Assembly (NCBI GenBank): GCA_033807695.1
Contig: CM066301.1
Location: 1,798,001-1,862,000, forward strand
Direction of reading: 5' to 3'
DNA from: Daedaleopsis sinensis
Lineage: Eukaryota > Basidiomycota > Agaricomycetes > Polyporales > Polyporaceae
DNA: 64,000 bases
Shown: positions 26,790-37,860 of the stretch, piece after piece
Position numbering within the stretch: the first letter of the stretch is position 1
How the letters are laid out: each line of letters starts with the position of its first letter
Program-made: the position numbers and the translations under genes
Notes under the pieces: generated by a model
Database searches by the model: none
What the model was told of the DNA's origin: nothing
What the model saw: only the letters and a program-made list of their open reading frames with translations

Positions 26790-28060
26790 CCTGCCAGTTT
26801 CGGAAAGTTGCGGGGTCGAGAACGAGACGGTACGGCTCGTCGCCGTCCTCTCCTCATCTCCGGTCCTTCTCGGGCATGGTCTCCTGCCGACGGTACATCC
26901 ACGATCTCAAAGCGTCCACTCGCATCCGCTGACGCGACCTCTCCACAGTGCCGCCGTCTGCTGGTCGTCCCGACGCCGCAATAGAGCGTTCGCGTGTGCG
27001 CCGCGCATCTGGGGTGAGTGCATCGAGTACCGTGCGCCGCTGAGTCGGTACTCACCTGCCGGAATGCTGCAGATCTGAGACGTGTGCAGACGAGGTGGTA
27101 CCGCCCGTCGCCGTCGCTGTCCTCTCCCGCGCTCGCCCCGGGCCTGCTCATCTGCCGACGGTACGTCGGCACGATTTTGAGGCGTTCGCTACCGACTGCT
27201 GACGCGCATTCTCCACAGCGGCAACCCGGTCGTCTTCTCGCCGCCGCGAGCGCCGCCGACCCGGAGTGAGACGAGTAGGGGCCCACGACCGCGTGATACT
27301 GTGTCAGCAGTCACGAGTGGGTTCGAGAGGCGGGAGATGGCGCAGTACCACTCGTCGTCGTCCTCTCTCGCTCTGGCTCTGGCTTAGTCTGGTACGTCGG
27401 CACGATCTTGAGGTGTTCGCTACCGACTGCTGACGCGCACTCTCTACAGCGGCGACCCGGTTGCCTTCTCGCCACCACGCGCGCCGCTGACCCGGAGTGA
27501 GACGAGTAGGAGACCCACGACCGCGTGATGCTGTGTGTCAGTAGTCACAGAGGTTCGAGAGGCGGGAGACGGCGCGGTACCGCTCGTCGCCGTCCTCTCC
27601 CGCTCTGGCTCTGGCTTAGTCTTCTTCGCGGCTTGCCCTGCTGTACTCTGCAGGGATGATCGCGGTCTTCCCGGAGACGCACACTCGCCGCAGTGCGCCG
27701 ACGAGTCAGCTCCCATACGCTGTCATATCAGCGAGAGGACATGATCGTTGTGGACGGTGCACGTACCTTCCGAGCTCGGTAAGCACTCGCCGTGGTCATG
27801 CAGAACTCCGCAGGGATGATCGCGGTCTTCCCGGAACCGCGCCCTTGGCCGTCATCCGGCGCAGAGGCCGAGCCCACAGCGGCGACTCAGCCATCATACA
27901 CTGTCATGTCAGTGAGAGGACGTACCGTGGACGGTGCCCGACGGAAATGTGCCTTCCGATCTCGTTCAGCGAGTTCACGGTACGTGCTCGTGGCCCGGCC
28001 CTGCAGAACTCCGCAGGGATGATCGCGGTCTTCCCGGAACCGCGCCCTCGGCCGTCATCT
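26790..28060 (+). repeat. Iterated exon-intron-like modules, spacer 2 only
   Basis: Two kinds of tandem module. One, of about 239 bp, carries GGTACGTCGGCACGAT, TTCGCTACCGACTGCTGACG, a CTCCACAG or CTCTACAG acceptor and CCGGAGTGAGACGAGTAGG, at about 27159-27280 and 27391-27511, with a more diverged unit at about 26870-26990. The other, of about 160-200 bp, carries GGGATGATCGCGGTCTTCCC at about 27651, 27812 and 28015. Donors and acceptors recur at the same places in each unit, so what is repeated is an exon plus its intron. Spacer 1 lacks most of this array. Confidence 0.65.
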
Positions 28061-30246
28061 GGCGCACTAGTACGCACGCTGTGCATGGTGCCCCAGAGGC
28101 CGAGCCGTCGCCGCTATGCGGCGACTCAGCTCCCGTACGCTGTCGCGTCACCGAGCGGATATGTGAGCACGACGATCTGCTCGCGTGGAGCCCTGGGGCA
28201 AAAGAATCGTCGTGAGCGGCGCCCGATGGAAACGTGCTCCAAGTTTCCGAACTGCGCGCATATTGGCAGAGTCCGCGGTACCGTGCTCGTCGCCCGGCTC
28301 AGGGATGATTCCGGAGAACTCGGCCGTCGTGGAGGCGTGCTCTGGCGCACCCCGCACGCTCTGTTGGCAGAGCGTGAGGACGACCTTCTGTGAGGTCACC
28401 GCGAATCCCGGCGGCTTGTGTGATGCGGACGGTACACCGCTTGTCAAATGAAGACTCACCTGGCGGGAGTGGAGACGTCGAGCATGGGCGGACGCGCCGC
28501 TAAGAGTGGTGCCCGGGGGAGATGCGTGCTCAGAGGGGCTCGTGGGCAGCTTCTCGCCTCCAGCTGTCAAACGAGGCCTGCCATCACATCGTACAGCGAG
28601 AGTTCGGAACTCACCGGAGGGAATGTGCGTTTGGGGCACAGCGTGAGGAAAGCGGAGGCGGCGAGGAGTGTCTTGATAGGTAGCCGGTCACAGAATGCGC
28701 GTACGGTACATGTCGCCTATCGCATTTCAAGCGTTCCGGAAGAGACGTGACGGGCAGACGATTGTCGTGCCATGGAGCCTTGACGGATGCTTGTCCAGAG
28801 GCGGATACGGTACGTGAGCATAACGCGCACTCGCACACGCTGTACATGTACTGACAGAACAGACATCCGACTCAGACGACTCCGCTGTCGTACGGCAGCG
28901 GGTCGTGGCGACTGATTGAGGGGTGGGCCCCGGACATCGCAGTGCGATCGGCCTGTCACTGGAGGGATTCCAGGTGCGTGACCGTCGAATGCGCATCCGC
29001 AGCTCTATCCTGACTCATTCAGCAGTGCGGCCACTCACCGAGAGAACACAGATGCCCCGAGGCTTGGGCCGGGACGGCTCAGCGATGATCAAGCCGCGTC
29101 CGAGTGGTAGTATACGCACCGCGTGCCCGCGGCCTGACATCAGGCGACTCGGAGGCGATGGAGTCGGTAGAGCGACGTCGTCGAGCCATCTGCTCGAGAG
29201 CGCAAGGTGCGTGTCAGCGCGATGCTCATATAGTCTGAACACTCACGCACCTTGTGACAGAGGGACCGCTGCGACGCTGCCGTGCCAGTGGGAGACGTGC
29301 TTGCGGCCGCCCCATCGTGCTCTGTGTGTGTCTCGATGGCGCGTCCCGCCGTGCGTGTGCCACTCGATCCTCGCGTCCCCGCCCGAAAACTGTGGAGCGC
29401 GGACGAGTTTGCGTGCAGCTGGCTCGAGTTGATCGAACGAGCAGCGAGACCGCGCGCATCGCAGTGGACGGTACGTGCCTGCCCGTCTGTTTGTGCGTGC
29501 ACTACACCACTGATCTTGCCGGCTGCATGAGTACATCGGGCGGGGCGCATCCGGGCGATAGCCATGACGTGCATGTCCCTGGTGTACCTGGCGGGTCATC
29601 AACAGCTGCGTCCGGCTGCATTCAAAGCGTGTACGTACCTGTCGTCTTCGCTTGCGAAGAAGCGTTACTAACTCTGCGGCGTCGGGTGCAGCTCGAGAGA
29701 CGGATTGTGCGGCGGTCGGAAGGGACGTGGGCGCGAGGGCGGGCGTACAGCGATGTGAGTGGTGCGCGAGGTACGTGCATCCTCGCAGCGTATGGATGTC
29801 GTCTGCGAAGTCTGAATCGCTCGCTCGCAGCGGTCGGCGTCGTGTCCGCACAGACGCGTGAGTGGCCATGCATCTGCCTTGTTGTGCTCGCGCGAACTCG
29901 CGCGCGTGCGTCCGCGAGCTGATTGGACTTTGCACTGGCTCTTTCGAAGAATCGCATGCGGGGGCGTGCTGCACACGTTCGTCGCGGACAGCTCCGGCGC
30001 ACGCAGTTGAACGTTGAGGAGCGAGGGGCGGGATGAGGCTGCTGGACGTACCATTGGGAGAGGTTGCTGACGATGTCGGATTCAGGTCACGATGGGAGTG
30101 CGGTATGTATCGAGGACGGGTATGGACGGTACATACTAAGTACAGCGGGCGTGCTCGGGTCGAAAGGAGGGCAGAGCACGACTGATAGGGTGACAACGGC
30201 GTGGCGAAGCGAGGCAGTGGGGGCGGGAGGTACTTACGAGATGTGC

Positions 30247-30874
30247 TCACCGCGGCGCGTTGTGGTCCCTCGCGGACCCTCGCAGACGTGACCAGCGACG
30301 ACGAGCGGTAGAAGAGGGAGCGAGCGTGTGCAGTGCGCCTTTGTGCGCGCCGTACGCGTCGACGTCAGCCAAGGGCTGCGACAGCACATCCGGCGCATGC
30401 AGCGTCGCGAGAACCGCTGAGCACGACAGACCCAGTCACAGAGTCGTGCACAGAGAGTGGGACGCGGGGATGGGAGTCGGGACGAGAGCGGGGGGTACTT
30501 ACGAGATGTGCGCTCTGCGTCGCCGCCCCATCGCGGTCGTGACCGTCGGTGATGGCGAGGCGGCAGGGGCTGAGGGGTGGCGGCGGGGGAGAGGGAGAAG
30601 GCGGGGAGAGGGAGAAGGCGGGGAGAGGGAGAGAGCGCATGCAGGGCGGTCTTGAGCGGATTGGAGGTCGAGCGGGTCGAGGTCCTGCGTCTGCTAGGCT
30701 GCGTCTGCTGCCAAAGAGCGGATGGCGAGCGGCGAGCTGGAGGGGACCCGAGCCTTAGAAGGAAGGAGCCACGGGGCGGGATCGGACACGAAGGAAAGAG
30801 TGAGTGGGAGAAGCGCAAGGGTGTGTCGCTGGACTCACTCGGATGACAAGCGACGCGATCTTCGCGGAGGCCAT
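30247..30874 (-). CDS. Chimeric gene: captured OPA3 exon 1 spliced to spacer exons (copy 3)
   Basis: Exons 30839-30874 (OPA3 exon 1, MASAKIASLVIR), 30503-30707 and 30247-30416 join to 411 nt, 136 residues, with the same splice signals as the copy at 19738-20321: GTGAGT donor, TTTGGCAG acceptor, CATCTC|GTAAGTACC donor, GTGCTCAG acceptor. Exon 2 differs in length (205 versus 187 nt) through several indels, partly a CTCCCTCTCCCCGCCTT repeat, yet both lengths leave the same phase. Exon 3 is 170 nt in both and encodes the same C-terminus apart from one or two residues (VDAYG versus FDAYG). The N-terminal 12 residues are those of OPA3, part of its mitochondrial targeting region. Confidence 0.45.
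30570..30650 (+). repeat. GA/GC-rich minisatellite
   Basis: GGCGGGGGAGAGGGAGAA followed by two further GGCGGGGAGAGGGAGAA units; only one full unit is present at the equivalent place in spacer 1 (about 20070-20110). On the minus strand it forms part of the Pro-rich exon 2 of the chimeric OPA3 gene and accounts for most of its length difference between copies. Confidence 0.8.
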
Positions 30875-33397
30875 GATGAGAAGAAGTCGGTGAGAGTGTA
30901 AGCAGTGTCAGACTTAGAGAGATACAAAGGATCGCAGCTTCAAGTTTAGGGCATAAGCTTAAGGCCGAAGGGGTCAAAGCGTAAACAGCGGACGGTGCGG
31001 CGCAAGGCCTCGTCAGTGAACGCGACTTCGGCATTACGGGCCGGGAGATGCCGGGAGCATCCACCGCTCCACGTGACTCGATCAAAATATTGTCGCGGAC
31101 TCGCGGACTCGTCTATGTAGACTCCAGACCTCCATCCGGATTCCGCATAGGCTGGTTTCTTACAAGCTCCTACACCGCGAATCTTCCCGACAAGTTGCTG
31201 ATTATGCCGCCATCATTGCCCTCCAAGAAGCGCAAAACGCGCGAGGTAGACGACACCGCTCACGCAATCCAGGACCTCGAAAAACAACTCACGACCGCCG
31301 TCTCAAAAGGTTCTTCGCTGAACCCGCTCGCCGACCTTCTCGATATAGCCCTGGACGTTTCCTCACCCACGCAGCTCTCCAAAGCCATCTATGCGCTGTA
31401 TAGAGTCTTCGTGACTATCGTCTCGAACGGGCTGCTCTCCGGCCCCGACCGTACAGAAGACGCGAAGGCCGTCCGCGCATGGATCCTCGAGAGGCTGCAC
31501 GCCTTCGTGGACCTGTTGGCGAGCTTGCTTAAGGACGAGGAGGCGTCGTTGAAGGTGCGCCCAGCCTCACTCCTGCACCGTCTCGCTCTCACTCCCGTGA
31601 ATACAGAGATCCGCGCTCGACATTCTCTTCTCCCTGCAAAAGCACCTTTCTTCCTCGCTCACCCGGATCGGAGACAGCAAGCAACTCCCACAGTTCCACG
31701 TATCGCACTTCCGCAAGATAGTATCTGCACTACTACTCTGTCCTCCTTCACAGCGCGGGAACGGCACCAAAAAGAGAAAGACTGATCCAGAGTCCGGCGC
31801 AGACCGCACCTTGGATGCGGACGTCCGCGATCACTTCGTCACCACCTGGTTCAGTGTGAACGACGACATACGGTGGTTCTTCCTCCGGGATGCTGCGTAT
31901 GCGACAGTCCACCGGTCATGCCCGTTATTCCATGCCGCTCACCGTTCTTTGACAGCATACTCATCTCCAAGCATCCGCACGCCGAGGCGCCTCAGTTGCC
32001 CGGCAACCTCCTCTCCATCCTCGAACGTCTCACCACGTTCCCCACCAACGCGGCAGAGCTCAACAGCTGGTGGGTCGAGGAGCTCGGGACGAAGCCTGCG
32101 CCGTCGAAGAAGTCCAAGGCCGACGACGATCAGGACGAAGATGACGACGCAGGGAACGATCCGGCGGACGCCGCCGAGGACGACTGGCGCAAGTTCTTCG
32201 ACGACCCGCCCGCGAAGACCGCGGCCGAGGGCAAGAAGGCACCCGCGGGCCGAGTGCACACGCTGACCGTCCACCAGTCCCTGCACTCGCTCGCAGCGCA
32301 CCGGGCGGTGTTCACCCGCGCATGGCTAACGCTGCTGCCGCGGCTGTCGCAGGGCTCGGCCGAGTCCACGAAGGGGCACTCGCTCCGGGTCCTGAACGTC
32401 CTCCACCGCGGGGTGATCCCGCACCTCACGCGCCCCATCCTGATCATGGACTGGATAAGCGCATCCGTCGATCACGGTGCGTGCCCGCGGGCTCTATCTG
32501 ACAGCGTGCCTGGGCTGAGCGTTCCTGCAGGCGGCACGGTCGGGCTTCTCGCGCTGAACGCGCTGTTCACGCTCATGAAGGAGTACAACCTGTGCGTACA
32601 CGCCCCGCGCGCGGCCACCCATGCTCACAGCGCTGCAGCGACTACCCGTCGTTCTACACGCGGCTCTACAGCTTCCTGGACAGGGACGTGCTCCATCTGA
32701 AGCACCGCGCGCGGTTCTTCCGCCTCACGGAGCTCTTCCTCGGGTCGACGTAAGTGGAGTGCGCTCTCACGGGGCCCCGCGGCGACTGACGGTACTTACG
32801 CGCACTTCGCACTTGGCACTGCCCAGCCACCTCCCGGCGAACCTCGTCGCGTCGTTCGTCAAACGGCTATCAAGGCTCTCGCTGAGCGCGCCCCCGGCGG
32901 CGGTCGTGATGCTCATCCCGTTCACGTACAACATGCTCCGCCGGCATCCTGCGCTCCTGGCGATGATCCACCGTGCGGACGAGGTCGCCGGAGCCGAGTG
33001 TGGTATGTGCGATCCGCCGCCTCCCCCTTCCCTGCGTTTGGGTTTGGGATCGATGCCGATGGGGCGCTGGCGCTGACGATGACTGTGGCGGCTGGCAGAT
33101 GGGTTCGATGCGGCGGAGGAGAACCCGACGCTGACGAACGCGCTCGAGAGCTCGCTGTGGGAGCTGTACAGTCACCGGCAGCACTACCACGCGTCGGTGT
33201 CGTCGCTCGCGAAGATCTTCGAGGAGGCGTTCACGCGGCCGAGCTACGCGATGGAGGACTTTCTGGACCACACGTACGGGACGGTGCGTGCTGCCTGCTG
33301 GGTCTCGGGCATCAGACGAGTAGCTGATATCAGACGACGGGCAGCTGTTCGACACGGAGGTGAAACGGAAGATCCGAAAGGAGCCGGCGACTGCTCT
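30810..33397. repeat. Direct repeat copy 3: OPA3 exon 1 - promoter - NOC4 block
   Basis: Third copy, offset 10623 bp from copy 2 at the NOC4 start codon. Unlike the others it runs without a break into the native 3' end of NOC4 and the unique DNA upstream of the Zn2Cys6 factor. The promoter contains a short extra duplication (CCGGGAGATGCCGGGAGCAT). Confidence 0.9.
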
Positions 33398-33455
33398 GGA
33401 GCTCAGTCTAGTGCCCGAGGGCGATGGGATGGAAGAGCTGTGGACGATTGGCTGA
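31204..33455 (+). CDS. NOC4: Nucleolar complex protein NOC4, copy 3, apparently native 3' end
   Basis: NOC4 copy with the apparently original C-terminus: the last exon reads LFDTEVKRKIRKEPATALEL, then SLVPEGDGMEELWTIG and a stop at 33453-33455. A short acidic end with a Trp close to the terminus fits my recollection of fungal NOC4 proteins. Exons, acidic insert and CBF/Mak21 domain are as in copies 1 and 2, with open frames throughout; AAGACT for AAGACC near 31782 is synonymous in the NOC4 frame. If only one copy serves ribosome biogenesis, this is the best candidate because it is the only complete one. Its divergent partner is the chimeric OPA3-exon-1 gene instead of OPA3. Confidence 0.9.
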
Positions 33456-34968
33456 GGAACCCCGAGGGTGGAGATGATGTGCGGTGGTGTGGAGAGCGGT
33501 CAGTATACGGAGTCCGGCAATACAGGTGCAGATTTAGAGCGAGCTGTGACGAACATGGTTGTGCTCAAATGACACGCGTGGTTAGAAAGCCGGGGTGGGG
33601 GGAGTCAGTGGAGCAGAGGCACGTTGTCGGTGTTTAGAACGCGAGCATAGGCGAGCATGGAGGATGGCCGCCGGTAATTCACCGGAAGTTCGTGGTTGTT
33701 CCGAGTGACCGGAGGCGTGACGGAGGCGCCCGGCGCGTTTACGCGTTTACGGTTGATAGAGGAGGGCGGCTTCGTGCCTCTTCGTGCCGTTGGTCCGCGT
33801 CGGAGTGGGGGATGGAGACGTATGGCGTGCTCGACGGCGGGCGAGAGGCACTGGGCACAATGTGGCCGTTGAATAGGTGCAGGATTGGTGCAGACGGCGA
33901 TCCGGGGAGTCGTGCCGGGAGAGATATGTCGGAATATGGTTGGTAAGTATGTGGGCGATGGGTAACGAGGAGCACTGGTCCAGATGTCACCGTGCACGGT
34001 CGGAGTCGAGGTCGGAGCGCGCGCCAGGGGAGAGAGCGGGAGCAGAGAAAGCGTAGCCGACTGAACATTAACCGTACTGGGCCGTTGCGGGAATCGAAAG
34101 GGGGCATGTGAGCAGAGAACTGGGCTCAGATGCGGCAAGATGTGGGCAAACAGGGGGAGAGAAGTGCGGGCACGAGTGTGTGCGTGCAGGCGTCGGGAGC
34201 GCGAGTGATGGAACCTGGCGCGGAGCGCTCGTCGGCGCCAGGCGTGTAACATGGCAATCAAAAAGTAGGTTGAAGGGCGGACAGCGAGTGCGTCAGTGGG
34301 CGCTGATCCTCCCGCACGGCCGCCGTGTGCGTCCAAACTGGCGGCGATATCAGGCAATATCGCGCAACACGAACGGGGCTGCAGTCAGAGCTGGGACGAG
34401 GGGCGGGAGAGAGGGCGGGGAGGCGGGAGGGCCGGGGAGCAAATGAGAGACCGTGGGTAACCGGGTGGATGCCGAAAGCGGGGGGCGGCAATCCAGATTG
34501 GGCGGATGTGCGGGGCGGGCGGGGCGGGATGGTGGGTGGATGCATGAGATCTGAGAGCAGGAGGAGAGTGCGATTGGGACGGGGCGTCGGTGACTTGGAG
34601 GAGGCCTGATTGGGGAGGCCGGCGGGGGAAGTAGCCGGAGAATGAAATCCGGGGAATAAACGGAAATCGAGGCCGGGTACTTATTTTCGATTAACAACCG
34701 GATAACTCCCCCATATCATTTCATTTCTTCCCGGCCTCTCACGTCGTCCTTTCCCATCTTAACCTCCTCCCTCCCTCCCTCCTCCCCCCACCTCCCCTCT
34801 TTCCCCTCCCGCCCCTCCTCCTCCTCCTCCCTCTCCCCCTCCCCCGTCCTCCCCCACTCCGACTCCCGCTCCCGACACGCTGCGACCACACATCTAGCCT
34901 GGACCCGGCTACCATCACCACCGCTCTCCTCTCTAGTCCCCGTTGACCCCACCCGGCGTCCATCCGTC
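33456..34968. other. 1.5 kb intergenic region upstream of the Zn2Cys6 gene
   Basis: No supported gene. A long open frame on the minus strand (33605-34357) lacks an ATG start and splice signals. From about 34740 to 34900 the plus strand is a nearly pure pyrimidine tract (CTCCTCCCTCCCTCCC type) directly before the start codon region, a common fungal core-promoter and transcription-start feature. The length, unusual in this compact window, fits a regulated transcription-factor gene. Confidence 0.6.
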
Positions 34969-37860
34969 ATGGATTCAACGGCCACCAATGGAAACCCTCC
35001 GTTCGTCTCAATTCGCCCCTCTCACCCTCCAACGCTCACTCTTCCCCCTTTCCAGCACCAAGACCCCCGTACAACGAGGTGCTCGCGCATGTACAGTCTG
35101 TAGGCTGGCAAAGGTGCCCATTCCCACCCTATCTCTCCCCGTGATCGTCATCCCGACCGCCCCCGTCAGATGAAATGCGTCGGTGCCGAGGACGGCACAA
35201 AACGTTGTCAACGCTGCCAGAGATCCGGCGCAGAGTACGTCCTCCTCTTCTCCATCTTCCCCTCCTCTCTCATTCTCCCCAAGATGTGTCTTCGAGAAGC
35301 ACCGTCGCGGTCGCAAACCCGGCTCAAAGTATGTATACTCCCTATCATTCCGAGCTCCCCCCATCTCAGCAACCCTCCTTCTTCTACTCCTTCCCAGACT
35401 ATCCGAAGCCTCCAAGATGCTTCGTCGTCTTGAAAAGGGTCTTAACAACGCAAAGGCAAAGCATCCCCCGTCTACTGCCCTCTCCCAGCCATCCTCCGCT
35501 CAGTACGGCCAGGACGATGCTTCGGGCCCCTCCACCCACCCAGGGCCCTCCAACAATGGCTCTCATTCCGGCCAGCAGTCTGACGACGACATGGACGACG
35601 ACGAAGAGGATCGCTCCGATGAGACTCTTGGTCCCACATGGCCTGCCAGGGCTATCCGCTCTTCTATCCGCTCCTCCTTCCTTGACGTTGTCATGAACAA
35701 AGAGCCCGCGGAGCATTCACCTCCGCATCCAGGCGGTAGTCCCACCGACCGTGCCACTCACCTTTCCCCCAAGGCGCCCTCCCAGAGCCCTCCGCGTTCC
35801 CACAGCTCTCCGCAGCCCAACCCGTATAGCGGTCTCTTCTCCTTTGAGCCTAAAGATCCTGTAGAGGCCGGCATCATCCAAGAAGCGGACGTCTCTACCT
35901 TCTTCGACCTCTTCTTCCTCCGTCTCAACCCGTTCATCAACCTCTTTGACCCTGCTCTCCACACTCCTGCCTATGTCCGCTCTCGCTCCCGTTTCCTCTT
36001 CACTACCATGCTCATGGCTATTTGCAAATTCTTCATGCCCGCCAGCTACCAGGCCGTCAGACGTCTCGCTCACGAGTGGTGTCTTGTCTCTTTCGCCGAT
36101 GGCACGGAGTCTGTGGAGACTGTCCAAGCTCTTGCGTGCATGACCTACTGGAAGGAGCCCGCCGACAGACGTACCTGGACATACATAGGCATGGCTTGTC
36201 GCATGGCTGTCAATCTGCGCCTCAACCGCTCGTTTGGCGTCCGTCAGCACAGCGAAACTGAACACCAGCTGCTCGAGCGTCGCAACAGGGAGCGTACATA
36301 TCTCGTTCTCTTCGTACACGACCGGTCGCTTAGCATGCAGACCGGCAAGCATTGGATGCTCCACAAGGACGATCTCGAAGACATCCACCAGAGTTGGCAC
36401 AGGGAGGGTGTGAGTGCTGGGATTCGCCCCGAGGATGTCATCGTCGCCGCCTTTGTCCACCTGCGCATCATTGGCTCTGAAGCCACCGACGCCTTTTACA
36501 TGGAGCCGCACATGTACGACTTCAAGCTGCACAAGTACAACAAGGAGCTCGACAACTGGCTGAAGTACTGGATAGAGCAGATGGCGAACTGTATGCCTAG
36601 ATCGCTCCTCTACGTTCCCCGCACTGACGATTGCCTCCAGCGCCTTTGGCTGATCCGTTCCATACTGCTTTCCTGCAATTCTTCCAGTCATACGTGAAGC
36701 TGTTCCTGAATACCTTTGGGCTCAAGAAGGAAGTGAGTGTCTCAGTAGAGGAGCACCGGCGTGCTTCGTACTCACTGATTCGTCGTCACAGAACAACCGG
36801 ACGACCCCAGATACAGAGGCCGTCCGCCAATGCTTCGACAGTGCCCGCACCAACCTGCAGATCGTCTCCGAGCACTTTGCGGGCACGCATGTTCTGGTAT
36901 GTTTCTCTATCATTTCGTATGACCTTGGTTGGCAAGCCGGCGATCTCTGAAGCTATTCTTGCAGCGCTACGGCCAGGAATCGATCACTGTCATGTCCGCG
37001 TACGCCGCCGTTATGCTTCTGAAGGTATATGTTCAGGTGCCCCTTTCTTGCGAACCGACGCTCACATGCTATTCCAGCTGCTCCGCGTTGCGCAACTCAG
37101 GGAGCGTACCGAGGAGATCCATACCATCATCAACAACACAGCTGATGCCTACCAGAATGCCCATGGCCATGTCAGCGGGTCTGAACTGGACTCGGCTGCG
37201 TATCATGCTCGCTTCCTGCGTCGGCTTACTGGAATGGACCGCGAAGGGCTGCAACAGCAGCAAGAGCGAAGCGGTTTGTGGGCAGACGGTGCACTGTCTT
37301 CATTCAAGCAAGGCCTGCCTCCCATCCGCGCAGCCCAGCCGTCATTGGGCATGCCTGCGTCTCAGCTGCCGTCATATCTTCTCCAGCGGGCGGCCGTCCA
37401 GCACGGAATGAACCATGCTCAGCTCGCGCCGCTGTCGATCCCGAGCTCCTCGCAAAATATGCACAACGTCCCCTCTGGCCATGTCGACTATGGCATGAAC
37501 TCAGCGATCCGCACGGGGCTCTTCCAAGGTGGCAACCGAGGTCCTTCGCACCCCGCTATCCCACCCACGAGCGACTCCGACGACTCGTACTTCCAATACA
37601 TCCTTAACGAGGTAGGCGAGGGCAGCGGCGAGGGCCTCTTCGGCCGCACCAACGGCACCCCGCCCTCTGGCGTTGGCTTCATGGGCAACGGGTCCGGCCT
37701 GCCCGACTTCGGCTACCCCGCGCCCCAGTCGAGCTTCCAGTACCGCGAGCAGCCGCAGATGCACGCGGCCTACGGCGCGCAGCACAACCGCTCTGCCTCG
37801 TTCCAGCAGCACCTCCCGCCGCTCCCGTACCAGCACTCCAACGGCTACGACGCCCGGTAG
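34969..37860 (+). CDS. Zn2Cys6 fungal-specific transcription factor
   Basis: Binuclear zinc cluster regulator. Exon 1 (MDSTATNGNPP) is followed by exons building ACTVCRLAKMKC...RCQRCQRSGAEC, a CX2CX6CX9CX2CX6C cluster, then RRGRKPGSK and a short coiled coil (SEASKMLRRLEKGLNNAK), as in DNA-binding domains of the GAL4 class. An acidic/Ser-rich linker precedes the middle homology region: FFDLFFLRLNPFINLFDP, YVRSRSRFLFTTMLMAICKF, ALACMTYWKEPADRRTW, YIGMACRMAVNLRLNRS. Exons after 36.6 kb add HTAFLQFFQSYVKLFL and a Gln/Ser/Gly-rich tail ending at 37860. About eight introns. Target genes cannot be inferred from sequence, and none of the neighbours forms an obvious pathway with it. Confidence 0.9.

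Larger units (their letters stand above)
22754..30810. other. Spacer 2 between block copies 2 and 3
   Basis: About 8 kb, collinear with spacer 1 but longer by about 2 kb. It repeats the 30 bp minisatellite (22914-23035), the orphan minus gene, the promoter (with CATA for TATA) and the downstream exon-like region. The extra DNA is at about 26.09-28.13 kb and consists of iterated exon-intron modules. From 22.76 to about 24.71 kb it is almost identical to spacer 1; beyond that point divergence rises abruptly. The stretch 28.14-30.2 kb again parallels 17.6-19.7 kb with many small indels. No mobile-element protein recognised. Confidence 0.7.

Noticed and set aside
29243..30250. 335-residue open frame on the minus strand of spacer 2 (with a 240-residue counterpart at 18739-19461)
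   Set aside because: Arg/Ser/His-rich composition typical of shadow frames in GC-rich DNA, no recognisable domain, and the two copies differ by frame-breaking indels.
14241..30810. Spacers as classical transposons
   Set aside because: I found no transposase, reverse transcriptase, helicase, terminal repeats or short target-site duplications; the flanking direct repeats are whole gene segments.
31745..31800. Premature stop in NOC4 copy 3 (AAAGACTGA)
   Set aside because: The TGA is out of the NOC4 frame; in frame the change is ACC to ACT, synonymous.
33605..34357. 250-residue minus-strand frame upstream of the Zn2Cys6 gene
   Set aside because: No ATG start, low-complexity composition, lies in a promoter region with no splice signals.
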